NCBI RefSeq assembly: GCF_023740735.1
Contig: NZ_JAMRXH010000001.1
Coordinates: forward strand, 620,001 to 684,000
DNA: 64,000 bases
From: Nocardia sp. CDC159
GTDB lineage: Bacteria > Actinomycetota > Actinomycetes > Mycobacteriales > Mycobacteriaceae
Reading direction: 5' to 3'
Position 1 is the stretch's first letter, and every line of letters starts with the position of its first letter. The translations under genes and the position numbers were made by a program. This document shows positions 26,883 to 35,761 of this stretch, piece by piece. Under the pieces are notes generated by a model that saw only the letters and a program-made list of their open reading frames with translations, searched no databases and had not been told where the DNA came from.

Positions 26883-27827
26883 TCACTCCTCGAAGAACGA
26901 GTCGCCGTCGAACATCTCCTCGACCGCCTCGCCCAGGAACATGCCGCCGACCATGCCCGCCGCCGCGCCCGCGACCATGCCGCCCATGCCGGGGCCGCGG
27001 CCGTGGTGGCCGTGGTGGCCCGGGTGACCGAAACCGGGGTGGCCGTGCGAGGCGGGGCCGCGCTGGGCGACGTGGCCGAGCCATTCCTCGATCGTGGCGT
27101 CCCAGTCGGTGGTGAGGGCGTCGGCGTGGGAGGTGTGAAAGCGACCGAAGGCGTCGCCGCCCGCGCTGAAGAAGCCACCGCGCTTGTCGGCCTCGAGCAC
27201 GACGACCAGTTCGTGCGGGCTGGTGACGAAGGTCAGTTCGACCTCGTTGACGCGCCCGGCGTAGCGCTGCGGCGGATAGAACTCGATCTCCTGGTAGAAC
27301 CCGAGCTCCTGGTGGACGCCGTGAATGCGACCGGCCTCCACATCCGCGCCCCGGAAGCCGAAGCCGAGCCGCCCGAAGGCGTCGAGCACCCGGTCCTGAG
27401 AGGCGGTGGGAGAGACGTGAATCGGATCGAGGTCGCCCTTGTCGGGCGCACCGGCGATGACCAGTTCGGTGCGCACACCGACGGTCATACCGGGCAGGGG
27501 GTGCCCGCCGACGACGGTGATCGGCGTCTCCCACGGGATCGGCAGCTGGAACGGCACCGATACCGGCTGCCCGGCCGCCACCTGGACTCCCTGGGCGACG
27601 GGCAACCGGAAAAACTCTGCGGTCCCGCCGTATTCGTGATCACCCCGCTCGACCTCGACCCGGGTCACCAGCGACAGCACGATCCGGTCGAGGGTGGCAT
27701 CGGCGCTGCCGCCCTGAATGCGCACCTGCCCGGTGATCATGCGGCCCGGCTCGGTGTGCGGGGCGTCGAGCACGGTGTCGACCGACGGGCCGCCGACGCC
27801 GAAGGCGCTCAGAATCCGTTTGAACAT
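26883..27827 (-). CDS. Spo0M-family (SpoOM) protein
   Basis: 314 residues from ATG 27827 with GAGGAAA upstream. The opening FKRILSAFGVGGPSVDTVLD and the arrestin-like beta domains (GRMITGQVRIQGG, FQLPIPWETPITVVGG, FYPPQRYAGRVNEVELTFV) are the Spo0M signature. In Bacillus the family affects sporulation and cytoskeletal behaviour; its role in non-sporulating actinomycetes is unknown. The last 60 residues are a His/Gly/Met-rich tail (PGFGHPGHHGHHGRGPGMGG) that might bind metals or be membrane-proximal. Confidence 0.88.
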   Translation of the reverse strand: MFKRILSAFGVGGPSVDTVLDAPHTEPGRMITGQVRIQGGSADATLDRIVLSLVTRVEVERGDHEYGGTAEFFRLPVAQGVQVAAGQPVSVPFQLPIPWETPITVVGGHPLPGMTVGVRTELVIAGAPDKGDLDPIHVSPTASQDRVLDAFGRLGFGFRGADVEAGRIHGVHQELGFYQEIEFYPPQRYAGRVNEVELTFVTSPHELVVVLEADKRGGFFSAGGDAFGRFHTSHADALTTDWDATIEEWLGHVAQRGPASHGHPGFGHPGHHGHHGRGPGMGGMVAGAAAGMVGGMFLGEAVEEMFDGDSFFEE

Positions 27828-27930
27828 CAGGCATTTCCTCTTCGAGGTAGGTGGGCGCCGGTACGCCACCACCCTAGCCCGACGGCCCGCCGAGCGCCCG
27901 CGAGTTCGGCTGCGCGAACGGCGAACCCGG

Positions 27931-28593
27931 CTACCCCGACGCCGCCAGCGCCGCTTCGACGCGGTCGAGGATCCGGCCCTCGGCGAGGATCTCCGCACCG
28001 ATCGCGGCGTCGTCGAACCAGGACCGCACGACGAACAGGTCTTCGGCCACCCGTGCGGCGGCGGCGCGCAGCAGGTCCCGGGATTCCTTGGGTTCGGGTA
28101 CCTGCCTGGTCAGGAAGTACTCCCAGGCGCGTTCCTCGCATCGTCGCAGGCGGCCGAAGATCACGGCGCTGGTGCAGCGGGTGAGCTCGAGGGCGAGCGG
28201 AAGCTCTCCGGCGGTGGCCAATTCGATGCATCCGCCATATCGAAGCTCGTGCTCGGGTCCGGCGATCTCACCCTCGTGGCGCTCACCCCGCGGCAGCACG
28301 TGACCGAAGCGCTCGAGATCCGCCCAGAGGCGATCGCGCCGAGCGAGATGGACCGCGAGCCTGCTCGCCCGCGGCACCGGGTTGCCCAGCGCCGTCAGCC
28401 ACAGTGCGCCGCCGTCGACCACCGCGCCGATCGCTTCCATCAGCAGCCGATCGGTGTCCCGCACGGTTTGCCGTTCGGTTTCCAGGGTCAGCGCCTCGAC
28501 TTCGGCCGAGAATTCCAAATCGTCCAGTAGCGGCCGATTTCGCGCCGAGTGCCGAGTGATCGCATACCCCCTGGTAGTCATAGTGGTCACCAT
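27931..28593 (-). CDS. Hypothetical helical protein
   Basis: 220 residues. Start uncertain: in-frame ATGs at 28599, 28593 and just downstream, none with a strong ribosome site. It is almost all helical, with repeated Glu/Arg/Leu heptad-like stretches (SAEVEALTLETERQTVRDTD, WADLERFGHVLPRGE, LARRDR) and no signal peptide or membrane segment. I do not recognise a family. It is divergent from an XRE/MmyB-like regulator across an unusually long, hairpin-containing spacer, so it may be its target or partner. Confidence 0.55.
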   Translation of the reverse strand: MVTTMTTRGYAITRHSARNRPLLDDLEFSAEVEALTLETERQTVRDTDRLLMEAIGAVVDGGALWLTALGNPVPRASRLAVHLARRDRLWADLERFGHVLPRGERHEGEIAGPEHELRYGGCIELATAGELPLALELTRCTSAVIFGRLRRCEERAWEYFLTRQVPEPKESRDLLRAAAARVAEDLFVVRSWFDDAAIGAEILAEGRILDRVEAALAASG

Positions 28594-29128
28594 TCGCATT
28601 GATCGAGATCGAATTTCAACGGCAAAATTCCAAACCCGGGCCCGCCCTCGTTTCGGTTGCCAGGAAGGGCGGGCCCGGTTGGGGCGCGGGAACCGTCTGC
28701 GGTGGATTCCCGTGCCATTCTGCCGCCACCGAGCGATCGATCTCCAGCCGATACCGGTGGCGGCAGAAGCCTTTTGCGTAGCCGACAGCGATGAGCACAC
28801 GCTCCGAAAACACATCCGATTGCCGAGGCGAGCAAGACTATGCAGGACAAATGTCCAGCTTGCAAATCTCGAACACGAAGTGACACAAATTGTCCCGGTC
28901 CGCCCGCCCGTACCGCCCACACCTGCACAGATGGCCGCACCAGGAACACCTGAGACTGTGCACTGTGCACGAGCTTCGTGGGCGCGTTGGGCACGATCGC
29001 GGCCGGTCATGCGCGCCGCCCGGTCGAGTGACAGTCCTAACAGTAACTTTCGCCGACGCTTCCGATATATGTTGCCCGCGAAGTCGAATCGGCGATGCCA
29101 CGAATGCGAGCGAGGAGAGAGGACGGCT
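28594..29128. other. Long hairpin-rich intergenic region
   Basis: 535 bases between divergent genes without a convincing ORF. It holds two strong perfect 12-bp stems: CCGGGCCCGCCC (28636-28647) with GGGCGGGCCCGG (28667-28678), and CTGCCGCCACCG (28720-28731) with CGGTGGCGGCAG (28755-28766). Near 28970 there is a direct repeat TGTGCACTGTGCAC. The stems could end a small untranslated RNA or be part of a leader. Nothing I recognise as a known riboswitch. Confidence 0.45.
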
Positions 29129-29989
29129 GTGCAGATCGGCGCACCCTCAGTACCCGGGACGGGCCACCGGGCCGTGTCCCGCCGCCCGATCGCACCCGCC
29201 TCGGAACGTCGTCGGGGCGAACGGTTTTCGTGGGCGTCTCAGCGTCCGGAGGTCGGCGTATATCTGCGGCGGCGGCGCGAGGCGCTGGGCCTGACCCAGG
29301 AGGAGGTCGCCCTGGCGGCCTCGACCACGCTGTCGTCGCTGCGCAAATGGGAGGCGGGCCAGCGAAATCCGGGCGCGGACAGCCTCGTCGCCTGGTGTCG
29401 CGCCCTGGACCTGCCGGACTGGATGCTGCGCAAGGTGACCTCGCTGGTGCTCAACGGCATCGACACCCTGCAGGTCGGCACCTGGCCGCCGACCATCAGC
29501 ACCGACGACCTGGACCACCTCGAGACGATTGCCAACCCCGCCTACTACTTCAGCTATCCCCACCTGGACGTGCTGGCCGCCAACGCCCTCGCGCGGCGAA
29601 TGGTCCCCAGCCTCGCCCCGGCCGATCACCGCTCGCCGCGGCCGCGCAACCTGGTCGAATGGGTGATGACCGAGCCGGCGCGCGAACTCCTGGTCAACTG
29701 GGAGACCGTCGCCATCCGCCTGATCTTCCTGCTGCGGGTCATGGGGCCGGGCCTGGTTTCCCAGCAGCGGCTCGACGAGATCTTCACCTTCTGCCACACC
29801 CAGTCGCCTCGGGAGTTCACCCGATTCTTCGCCACCGAGCTCACCAAGGCCGAGACCAACGACGATGTGGTCCTGCTGCGCCATCCGATCACCGGCGACA
29901 CCGTGCAGTGCACCTACCGCTTCCTGCGGCCGGTGCAGCCGATGCGGCCCTACGAACAATTCCAATTGGCCAGGCGCAGCAGGCCGTAG
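29129..29989 (+). CDS. XRE-family regulator with MmyB-like ligand domain
   Basis: 286 residues. I chose GTG 29129, with GAGGAGAGAGGAC before it; the longer open frame upstream has no support. HTH: GVYLRRRREALGLTQEEVAL, then AASTTLSSLRKWEAGQRNPG. The C-terminal part (YFSYPHLDVLAANALARRMV, RELLVNWETVAIRLIFLLR) looks like the PAS-like MmyB domain that binds fatty-acid-like ligands in other actinomycete regulators. Its target is probably the divergent helical protein or itself. Confidence 0.78.
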   Translation: MQIGAPSVPGTGHRAVSRRPIAPASERRRGERFSWASQRPEVGVYLRRRREALGLTQEEVALAASTTLSSLRKWEAGQRNPGADSLVAWCRALDLPDWMLRKVTSLVLNGIDTLQVGTWPPTISTDDLDHLETIANPAYYFSYPHLDVLAANALARRMVPSLAPADHRSPRPRNLVEWVMTEPARELLVNWETVAIRLIFLLRVMGPGLVSQQRLDEIFTFCHTQSPREFTRFFATELTKAETNDDVVLLRHPITGDTVQCTYRFLRPVQPMRPYEQFQLARRSRP

Positions 29990-30001
29990 CGGAACGCGCG
30001 C

Positions 30002-30433
30002 TCAGAAGCCGCGCAGCCGGTCCGGGGTGATGCGGATCAGAGCATTGTATTCGGCGAAGAACTTTTCGGGCGTGTAGTTGATGTGGGTCATCGCTTCACG
30101 GTATTTCTTTGTGTACAGGTCGATTTCGGTCGCGTCGGCCCCGGTGTCGTCGAGGCGCGCCGTACCGGTCAGCACCGCGACCTCGCCGCCCTCGGCGGTG
30201 CTGTTGAGATTGAGCGACACCCGGGGATTGCCCGCGATATTCCGCAGCTTGGCCTGATCGGGCAGGCTGAAGACGAGGAACTCCCCCTCGTGCCAGAGGA
30301 ACCACACCGGATTCGGCTGTGGTGTACCACTGCGTCCGACGGTCGTCAGCCACACCACCGCCTCGCCGGTCAGCCGGTCGGCGACGTGCGCCCCGAACTC
30401 GGTCCCGGTATCCACTACCTGCGTCTGGGTCAT
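30002..30433 (-). CDS. PPOX-class (probable F420-dependent) oxidoreductase
   Basis: 143 residues from ATG 30433 with GAGGAG upstream. A split-barrel flavin/deazaflavin-binding fold: VVWLTTVGRSGTPQPNPVWF, then EFLVFSLPDQAKLRNIAGNP and VSLNLN...EVAVLTGTARL. This matches the Rv3369-like branch of PPOX proteins, for which F420 is the usual cofactor. Convergent with the XRE regulator gene. Substrate unknown. Confidence 0.85.
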   Translation of the reverse strand: MTQTQVVDTGTEFGAHVADRLTGEAVVWLTTVGRSGTPQPNPVWFLWHEGEFLVFSLPDQAKLRNIAGNPRVSLNLNSTAEGGEVAVLTGTARLDDTGADATEIDLYTKKYREAMTHINYTPEKFFAEYNALIRITPDRLRGF

Positions 30434-30478
30434 GATCGTCTCCTCGCTCCGAACGGACTGATCCATTAACACCCGGCC

Positions 30479-30497
30479 CGGCGGAACAATTCCGCCG
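30479..30497. promoter_or_regulatory. Palindrome upstream of PPOX gene
   Basis: Perfect inverted repeat CGGCGGAA-CAA-TTCCGCCG, about 45 bp upstream of the PPOX start. Its size and position suit a repressor site. The rest of the 331-base gap (30434-30764) between PPOX and CinA holds no convincing gene; a 23-codon ORF at 30606 is too short to support. Confidence 0.4.
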
Positions 30498-30764
30498 ACC
30501 AAGTTTTCTGGGGCATACCGGACGGTAACGAACCCGTGCGGCAACGGAAAACCGGTGAGTAGCTTGAATTTCGAATCACACGCCACGGGGATACTCGTGC
30601 GGACAATGCCGGTGACCGTGGCAGTCGCGGTCCTGCGGCGGATCGACCACGCCCGCGGCCGCCCCGGCCAGCCGTAACCCGACTCGCCGGGACGACCGTT
30701 GGACCACGATGCCGCACCATGGCCGAGAATCACACGAGGTGATCGGATCGGAGGAGCGGCATTG

Positions 30765-31265
30765 GTGATCAGCGACGAGGTGGAACGCAACGCGGCCCGG
30801 TTGGCCGAGCTACTGGAGGCGGCCAGGCTCTGTGTCGCCGTCTCCGAATCACTGACCGCCGGTCAGCTGTGCGCCGCACTGGGCGCCGCGCCGAATTCCG
30901 GCACCTGGTTCCGCGGCGGTGTCGTGGCCTATGCGACCGAGGTGAAGCGCGGCGTCCTGGGCGTGCCCGACAGTCCGCCGGTGAGCGCCGAGACCGCCGC
31001 GGCCATGGCCGAGGGCGTGCGCGAACTCATGCGGGCCGATCTCGCGGTGGCGACCACCGGCGTCGGCGGCCCCGAACCACAGGACGGCGAGCCCGTCGGA
31101 TCGGTATGGCTCGCGGTGTCCACCCCGGATGGCGTCGACACCCATCACTACTCCTTCTCCGGTGATCCGGAGCAGGTGCTGCGGCAGACGGTCGAGCACG
31201 CCCTGGAGCTGCTGCGCGCGGCGGTGCCCGCCCCGTCGCGTACGACCGGCCGCACTCACCCCTAA
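30765..31265 (+). CDS. CinA-family protein (nicotinamide-nucleotide amidase type)
   Basis: 166 residues from GTG 30765; GGAGGAG at 30750-30756 supports it, and a TTG at 30762 is an alternative. It contains only the C-terminal CinA domain: VAVSESLTAGQLCAALG, SGTWFRGGVVAYATEVK, GVRELMRADLAVATTGVGGP and PVGSVWLAVST. The stand-alone domain deamidates NMN in pyridine-nucleotide salvage in other bacteria (PncC). Confidence 0.87.
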   Translation: MISDEVERNAARLAELLEAARLCVAVSESLTAGQLCAALGAAPNSGTWFRGGVVAYATEVKRGVLGVPDSPPVSAETAAAMAEGVRELMRADLAVATTGVGGPEPQDGEPVGSVWLAVSTPDGVDTHHYSFSGDPEQVLRQTVEHALELLRAAVPAPSRTTGRTHP

Positions 31266-31389
31266 ATCAGGTAAACTGCAGGTGAACGCAGCACCAACAG
31301 TTGATGTACGAAAAATTTGATCATATTTCCCTGCTCGTACGATAAATGGGCCACTACATCTGAAAGTGGCTGAGAGACAAGGGAAGTCC

Positions 31390-32811
31390 ATGAGTAGTTT
31401 CCGCAGTATTCTCGCATCCATTTCCGCGGTGGTTGTCGGCGGATTTTCGACTATTGCATTCAATCCCATGGTCGCGCACGCTGCCGATGACAGCCCCTAT
31501 TACTGGGACGTCCCGGTGCCGTCGCAGGCTCAGGTGGACATCATCGCCCGGGCGGGAATCGAAATGGTTCCCGCGGGCCCGGGCAAGGTGACGATCGCGG
31601 CCGATGAGGCGACCGCCCGGGCGCTGCAGGAACAGGGGCTCGCGCCGACGAAGAAGGCGCCGGTATACAAGTCCGCCCCCCACGAACTGCGCGCCCCCGA
31701 AGCGGGAAAAACCTACTACGGTGGTTATCACACCTCGCCCGAATTGCTCGGCCACGCCCGTGATGTCGCCACCAAGTATCCCGGCATCGCCCGGCTGCAC
31801 GATATCGGCAAAACCTGGCTGGCCGAAAACGGCCGCGGCGGCTACACCATGAGCGTGCTGTGCCTCACCGGAGTCGATCCGGCGCAACATCGGACCGACC
31901 GGGAGAAGGCCGCGGCGAAGAGGACGGTCAAGCCGGCTGGCTGCGACCTGGCCCCCACCAAGCGCAAGCCGCGCTTTCTGCTCACCGCGCAGATCCACGC
32001 CCGCGAGCTGGCCACCGGCGAGCTGGCGTGGCGCTGGATGGATTATCTGGCCGCGGGTTACGGCACCGACCGCACGGTGACCTCGGTGCTGGACACCACC
32101 GAGGTCTGGATCGTCCCGGTGACCAATCCGGACGGCGTCGACGTGGTGGCCAGCGGCGGCAACCGGCCCAAGATGCAGCGCAAGAACCTGAACAACAGCC
32201 AGACCCCGGCGTCCTGCTCGGTCGTCGACAGCTCCGGCAACGGTCCCGGTGTGGATCTGAACCGCAACTTCCCGGCCCGCTGGGGCGGCGACTCGCGCAA
32301 CCCCTGTGCGCAGACCTTCCAGGGTCCGCGGGCCGGTTCGGAACCGGAAACCCAGGCGGTCAAGCAGCTCTACGAGAAGCTGTTCACCAATCAGCGTCCC
32401 GCCGGTGGCGGTGACGTCCCCGACACCGCGACCGGAATCGTCATCGATCTGCACTCCTACGGCAATTACGGCATCGTCCCGACCGGGGCCACCCCGAAGA
32501 ACCTGACCCAATTGAAGGCATTGACCAGAAAGATCGTGCCCAGCGGATTCGTCGTGGGCACCGATCGGGAGACCGTCGGATACTCGACCACCGGAACCAC
32601 CATCGACCAGGCACACGGCGCCCTGGGCCTGGCCGCCATCACCATCGAGATCGGACCGAACAACTCCTCGTCCTGCGGCGGCTTCATGCCCCGCTACAGC
32701 TGCGTCGACAGCACCTTCTGGCCCCAGCTGAAGAAGTCCTTCGTCACCGCCGCCCAACTCGCGGGCGCACCCTACAAGCAGACCCAGACCCAACCCCAAC
32801 CCGTTTCCTGA
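31390..32811 (+). CDS. Secreted M14 zinc carboxypeptidase
   Basis: 473 residues. Signal peptide MSSFRSILASISAVVVGGFS ending near AHAAD, a short prodomain, then an M14 domain with zinc ligands His/Glu in QIHARELATGE and His in IDLHSYGNYG, substrate motifs NPDGVDVV and VDLNRNFPARWG, and the catalytic Glu in ITIEIGPNN. The short AT-rich leader (31266-31389) probably holds its promoter. Gene order places it directly before the tail-like operon, but a terminator separates them, so I do not count it as part of that system. Confidence 0.9.
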   Translation: MSSFRSILASISAVVVGGFSTIAFNPMVAHAADDSPYYWDVPVPSQAQVDIIARAGIEMVPAGPGKVTIAADEATARALQEQGLAPTKKAPVYKSAPHELRAPEAGKTYYGGYHTSPELLGHARDVATKYPGIARLHDIGKTWLAENGRGGYTMSVLCLTGVDPAQHRTDREKAAAKRTVKPAGCDLAPTKRKPRFLLTAQIHARELATGELAWRWMDYLAAGYGTDRTVTSVLDTTEVWIVPVTNPDGVDVVASGGNRPKMQRKNLNNSQTPASCSVVDSSGNGPGVDLNRNFPARWGGDSRNPCAQTFQGPRAGSEPETQAVKQLYEKLFTNQRPAGGGDVPDTATGIVIDLHSYGNYGIVPTGATPKNLTQLKALTRKIVPSGFVVGTDRETVGYSTTGTTIDQAHGALGLAAITIEIGPNNSSSCGGFMPRYSCVDSTFWPQLKKSFVTAAQLAGAPYKQTQTQPQPVS

Positions 32812-32828
32812 TCACCCCAACCCGATGA

Positions 32829-32860
32829 CACCGGCCCGGCCCATTGCGACCGGGCCGGTG
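32829..32860 (+). terminator. Hairpin terminator after M14 gene
   Basis: Perfect 11-bp stem CACCGGCCCGG / CCGGGCCGGTG with a ten-base loop, 18 bp after the carboxypeptidase stop. It separates this gene from the tail-like operon that starts about 100 bp later. Confidence 0.65.
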
Positions 32861-32958
32861 CCCGTTCTCGTGAAATGCGCATGAGACGCCGGTGAAACCC
32901 CTGGCTCCAAGACTGTCTCCCAGATGCCGACTCGGGCATCGACCGGGAGGAGCACGTC

Positions 32959-33777
32959 ATGAGCCAGGCCGTGGACGCCATTCTGCTTCGCCTCGCCTCC
33001 GCGGCCGGGGTCCGGGAGCTGGTGTTTCCCGCCGCCGATACCGGTCGCACCCGGATGCGCACGCTCATTTCGGCGGTCTACCAGCTGCCCTACGCCGTCA
33101 TTCACGATGTCACGGCGGTCGATGTACTCACCCCCGCGTGCGCGGAGCCGCTGTATCCGGTGATCCGCCGGACCGGTAACTGGACTCAGACGATGCCGAC
33201 GCATATCCGCACCGATGTCGACATCGTCGGCCACGACGGCACGGAGCCGACGTGGATCGATGTCGTGGCGGATCTGTCGGCCACGGTGGTCCTCGAAATC
33301 GATGCGGGAGAACTGGATTCGTTCGGCATCGCTCCGCTCGGCGAGTTCGCCACCCTCGACGAATTCCGGGCGAAGTTCCGCTATATCGACCTCGATGCCT
33401 TCATGCGCGAGCACCAGCTGAGCACCGTGGACGACCTGCGACGGGCGTTCCGGTATCTGCTCGCCGAGGTGCGGATCGCCCCGCCCGCGGCGTTCGATCC
33501 CACCGATCCCGCCGCGAGCAGGCGGCTGAAACTGCGGACCGGAATCCTCATCCGCGAGACCGTCGACCTGACCGCGACACTGCGCGACGTGCGGCGCCTG
33601 CTCGCCGCGCAGGAGCCGGTCGTCAACGAGATCCGCGACGGCGACTTCGCCGAAATCACCTCGCCCATAGCGCCTCTGGTGGTGTTCCCGACCGCGGCCG
33701 TGAGCGGCGGCGGGCCCACTCAGCAACAGGTCATCGCATTCTTCGCCGCACAGCAGATTCTCGCCGTCTTCGTCTGA
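32959..33777 (+). CDS. Unknown protein, first gene of the contractile-tail operon
   Basis: 272 residues with GGGAGGAG at the ribosome site. No signal peptide or membrane span. The N-terminal 60 residues look helical (AVDAILLRLASAAGVREL); the middle is beta-rich (WIDVVADLSATVVLEIDAGE) and the rest alternates helix and strand. I do not recognise the family. Its position ahead of the sheath, 33 bp before the next small ORF, suggests a tail-terminator or assembly role like genes that precede the sheath in other contractile systems, but this is only a positional guess. Confidence 0.5.
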   Translation: MSQAVDAILLRLASAAGVRELVFPAADTGRTRMRTLISAVYQLPYAVIHDVTAVDVLTPACAEPLYPVIRRTGNWTQTMPTHIRTDVDIVGHDGTEPTWIDVVADLSATVVLEIDAGELDSFGIAPLGEFATLDEFRAKFRYIDLDAFMREHQLSTVDDLRRAFRYLLAEVRIAPPAAFDPTDPAASRRLKLRTGILIRETVDLTATLRDVRRLLAAQEPVVNEIRDGDFAEITSPIAPLVVFPTAAVSGGGPTQQQVIAFFAAQQILAVFV

Positions 33778-33809
33778 ACCGGCGATCGAAACCCCTTGAA
33801 GGAGAACCA

Positions 33810-33956
33810 ATGCCGAGATCGCGACCGGCCGCCGAGGAATCCGGCGACGAGCCCGCCGAGGAGCAGCAGACCGCATGGGAACCGTCGATCACCATGTCGC
33901 GCGAGGAAATCGAGGAATACCGCGCGAAACTGCGCGCCCAGTACCACGAGCCGTGA
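33810..33956 (+). CDS. Small acidic protein of the tail operon
   Basis: 48 residues, Glu/Ala-rich (AEESGDEPAEEQQTAWEPS) and ending with a helix (MSREEIEEYRAKLRAQYHEP). GGAG precedes the ATG. It has the size and charge of a small accessory or assembly factor. No family recognised. Confidence 0.45.
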   Translation: MPRSRPAAEESGDEPAEEQQTAWEPSITMSREEIEEYRAKLRAQYHEP

Positions 33957-34002
33957 CGGTTCGGCTCTCGACATCCCTTTCCGCCAGCTAGGAGAACAAC
34001 TC

Positions 34003-35121
34003 ATGACACTCCGCTACGTGCGTGTGTTTCCCTCGTACGACTACGTCGCACCCGCGGTCCGGCCGACCGGCAATCTCGTCGTGGTCGGCGCCGGATCGGC
34101 CGGTGCGGTCAATGCCCCGGTCCAGGTGTCCACCCCCGACGAGGCGTTGCGGGCGTTCACCGCGGCCGGTTCCGCCCCCTCGCCGCTGAGCGCCTCACTG
34201 GCGGTGGCGATGCGGCAGAATCCGAGCCCGACCCAGTTCTGGGGCATCCGGCAGGACACCAACATCGCCAAATCGCTGGAGGCCGCCGAGGCGCTGAACG
34301 TGCAGTTCGTGGTCGTGGCCAATACCGCGCTCACCGCCGAGACCGCCAAACCCGGCGGCGCCATCACGGCGCTGCGCGACCACGTCGTCAACGTCTCCGA
34401 CCGGGTCGACGGCAAGGAGCGCATGGGCGTGGCCATGCTGACCAAGGGCATCGCCGAGACCGCCCTGGTGGCCGGGCCCCTGGTCGACGACCGGATGGTC
34501 TACGTCGCGCACCAGAGCGAGGAGGACGCCGCGGCGGCGGTGGCGGGCACCATCGCGGGCCATCCGCCCTACACCTCGATGGTGCTCAAGCAGGTGGCGA
34601 TCACCAGCCCGCCGTTCACCGCCGCCCAGATCGACGCGCTCAACGGCAGTGAGGACGAGAAGAATCCGGTGCCGCCGGGCATCGCGGGCAAGGGCGTGGT
34701 GTGGCTGACCTCGCCGACGCTCATTCCCGGGGGCGGGGTCTACCTCGGCGAGGGCTACACCGGGAAGCCGAACGGGCTGAAGTTCATCGATGTGCAGCGC
34801 ACGATCGACGACATCAGTTTCCGGCTCAAGGCCCGGATGATCGGCGCCATCGGCAATCTGCGGATCAGCCGATCCGGGTTGCGCGCGTTGATCGTTCAGA
34901 TGGAGGCCGTTCTCAATCCGCTGCTCGCGGGCGGCGTCCTGGAGCGCTTCGAGATCACCATCCCGGTGCTCAACCTGCTCGACGCCGATCCCGACACCCT
35001 CACCCCCGCCCAGATCCAGGCGATCAAGGACGCGCACAACGGCCGGATCGCGCAGGTCCTGGTGAGCGTCGAATACGCGGGTGCGATGCACCGCATCAAC
35101 ATCAACCTGAAATTCAACTAG
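34003..35121 (+). CDS. Contractile tail sheath-like protein
   Basis: 372 residues, shorter than the 400-500 of most sheaths. It opens with VRVFPSYDYVAPAVRPTGNL and VVVGAGSAGAVNAPVQVSTPDEA, the usual exposed start with a G...APV...S.DEA pattern. The C-terminal part LKFIDVQRTIDDISFRLKAR followed by FEITIPV and the ending HRININLKFN matches the sheath C-terminal strand-exchange domain. Contraction of such a sheath drives the tube through a target membrane. It is followed 30 bp later by a tube-like gene, the standard sheath-tube order. Confidence 0.75.
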   Translation: MTLRYVRVFPSYDYVAPAVRPTGNLVVVGAGSAGAVNAPVQVSTPDEALRAFTAAGSAPSPLSASLAVAMRQNPSPTQFWGIRQDTNIAKSLEAAEALNVQFVVVANTALTAETAKPGGAITALRDHVVNVSDRVDGKERMGVAMLTKGIAETALVAGPLVDDRMVYVAHQSEEDAAAAVAGTIAGHPPYTSMVLKQVAITSPPFTAAQIDALNGSEDEKNPVPPGIAGKGVVWLTSPTLIPGGGVYLGEGYTGKPNGLKFIDVQRTIDDISFRLKARMIGAIGNLRISRSGLRALIVQMEAVLNPLLAGGVLERFEITIPVLNLLDADPDTLTPAQIQAIKDAHNGRIAQVLVSVEYAGAMHRININLKFN

Positions 35122-35151
35122 CGGCCGGACCGCGAATCCGAGGACAGAACA

Positions 35152-35541
35152 ATGCCCAATTGGAACACCCGCCTGGAAGTGCGGCTCGGCAGCACGGTGG
35201 TCAGCCCGATCTCGCAATTCACCCCCACCTTCAACGTGCCGCACACGGTCGTGCACAGCGTCGAAGCCGACAACCTCGGCTATGTCCGCCAGCCGCAGAC
35301 GTTCACCTTCACCATGACCGTGCAGGCGTTCGCCTCGGTCGTCGCCGATCTCACCCAACTCGCCGTGACCGGTAAGGAATTCGAGATCGCCGTGGCGGAG
35401 AAGACCGGCACCGACTGGTCGTTCAAGGCGCTGAAATTCAGCCGCTGCGTCATCACCTCCGCCAACCCCAGCAATGTCGTCGTCGACGGCGTCCCGCAGG
35501 CCACCTTCACCTGCATGTGCCTGCAGCCCGGGATCGAGTAA
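35152..35541 (+). CDS. Tail tube-like protein
   Basis: 129 residues, almost entirely beta: WNTRLEVRLGSTVVSPISQF, TFNVPHTVVHSVEADNLGY, QTFTFTMTVQAFASVVADL, FKALKFSRCVITSANPSNVV and GVPQATFTCMCLQPG. The length and position after the sheath suit a gp19/XkdM-like tube subunit that stacks into hexameric rings. Individual tube sequences are poorly conserved, so fold prediction would be the real test. Confidence 0.62.
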   Translation: MPNWNTRLEVRLGSTVVSPISQFTPTFNVPHTVVHSVEADNLGYVRQPQTFTFTMTVQAFASVVADLTQLAVTGKEFEIAVAEKTGTDWSFKALKFSRCVITSANPSNVVVDGVPQATFTCMCLQPGIE

Positions 35542-35544
35542 CCG

Positions 35545-35715
35545 ATGACCGCCGAATCCGATTGGCCGGCAACCGAACCGGAACGGGCGGACGACCCCGT
35601 CTACCACTTCCCGGTGGAGGTCGAGGTCGTCGGCGAACTGGGCGAGGACCACCTGCGCCAGGTCGCGAAATACGTCTTCGACCAATTGCACACCACGCTA
35701 CGCAGCCGCGGCTGA
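35545..35715 (+). CDS. Small protein carrying a beta-helix motif shared with the next gene
   Basis: 56 residues, starting 3 bp after the tube stop. An acidic N-terminus leads into HFPVEVEVVGELGEDHLRQV and then a helix, KYVFDQLHTTLRSRG. The PVxVxVVG-strand-plus-helix unit also occurs near the N-terminus of the next ORF (PVRVRVVG...LTGSVARAVGRQLRAAG). It may be a chaperone, adaptor or loading tag for the cargo proteins. No family recognised. Confidence 0.5.
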   Translation: MTAESDWPATEPERADDPVYHFPVEVEVVGELGEDHLRQVAKYVFDQLHTTLRSRG

Positions 35716-35761
35716 ACACGGTTCGGCTCGTCCCGATTCACCTCGACAGGGAGGACACCAC

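Noticed and set aside
30606..30677. 23-codon ORF between PPOX and CinA genes
   Set aside because: Too short, no ribosome site, and nothing suggests translation.
31390..32811. M14 carboxypeptidase as a lysis enzyme of the tail operon
   Set aside because: It has its own signal peptide, promoter-like leader and terminator; nothing links it to tail assembly or cell lysis.
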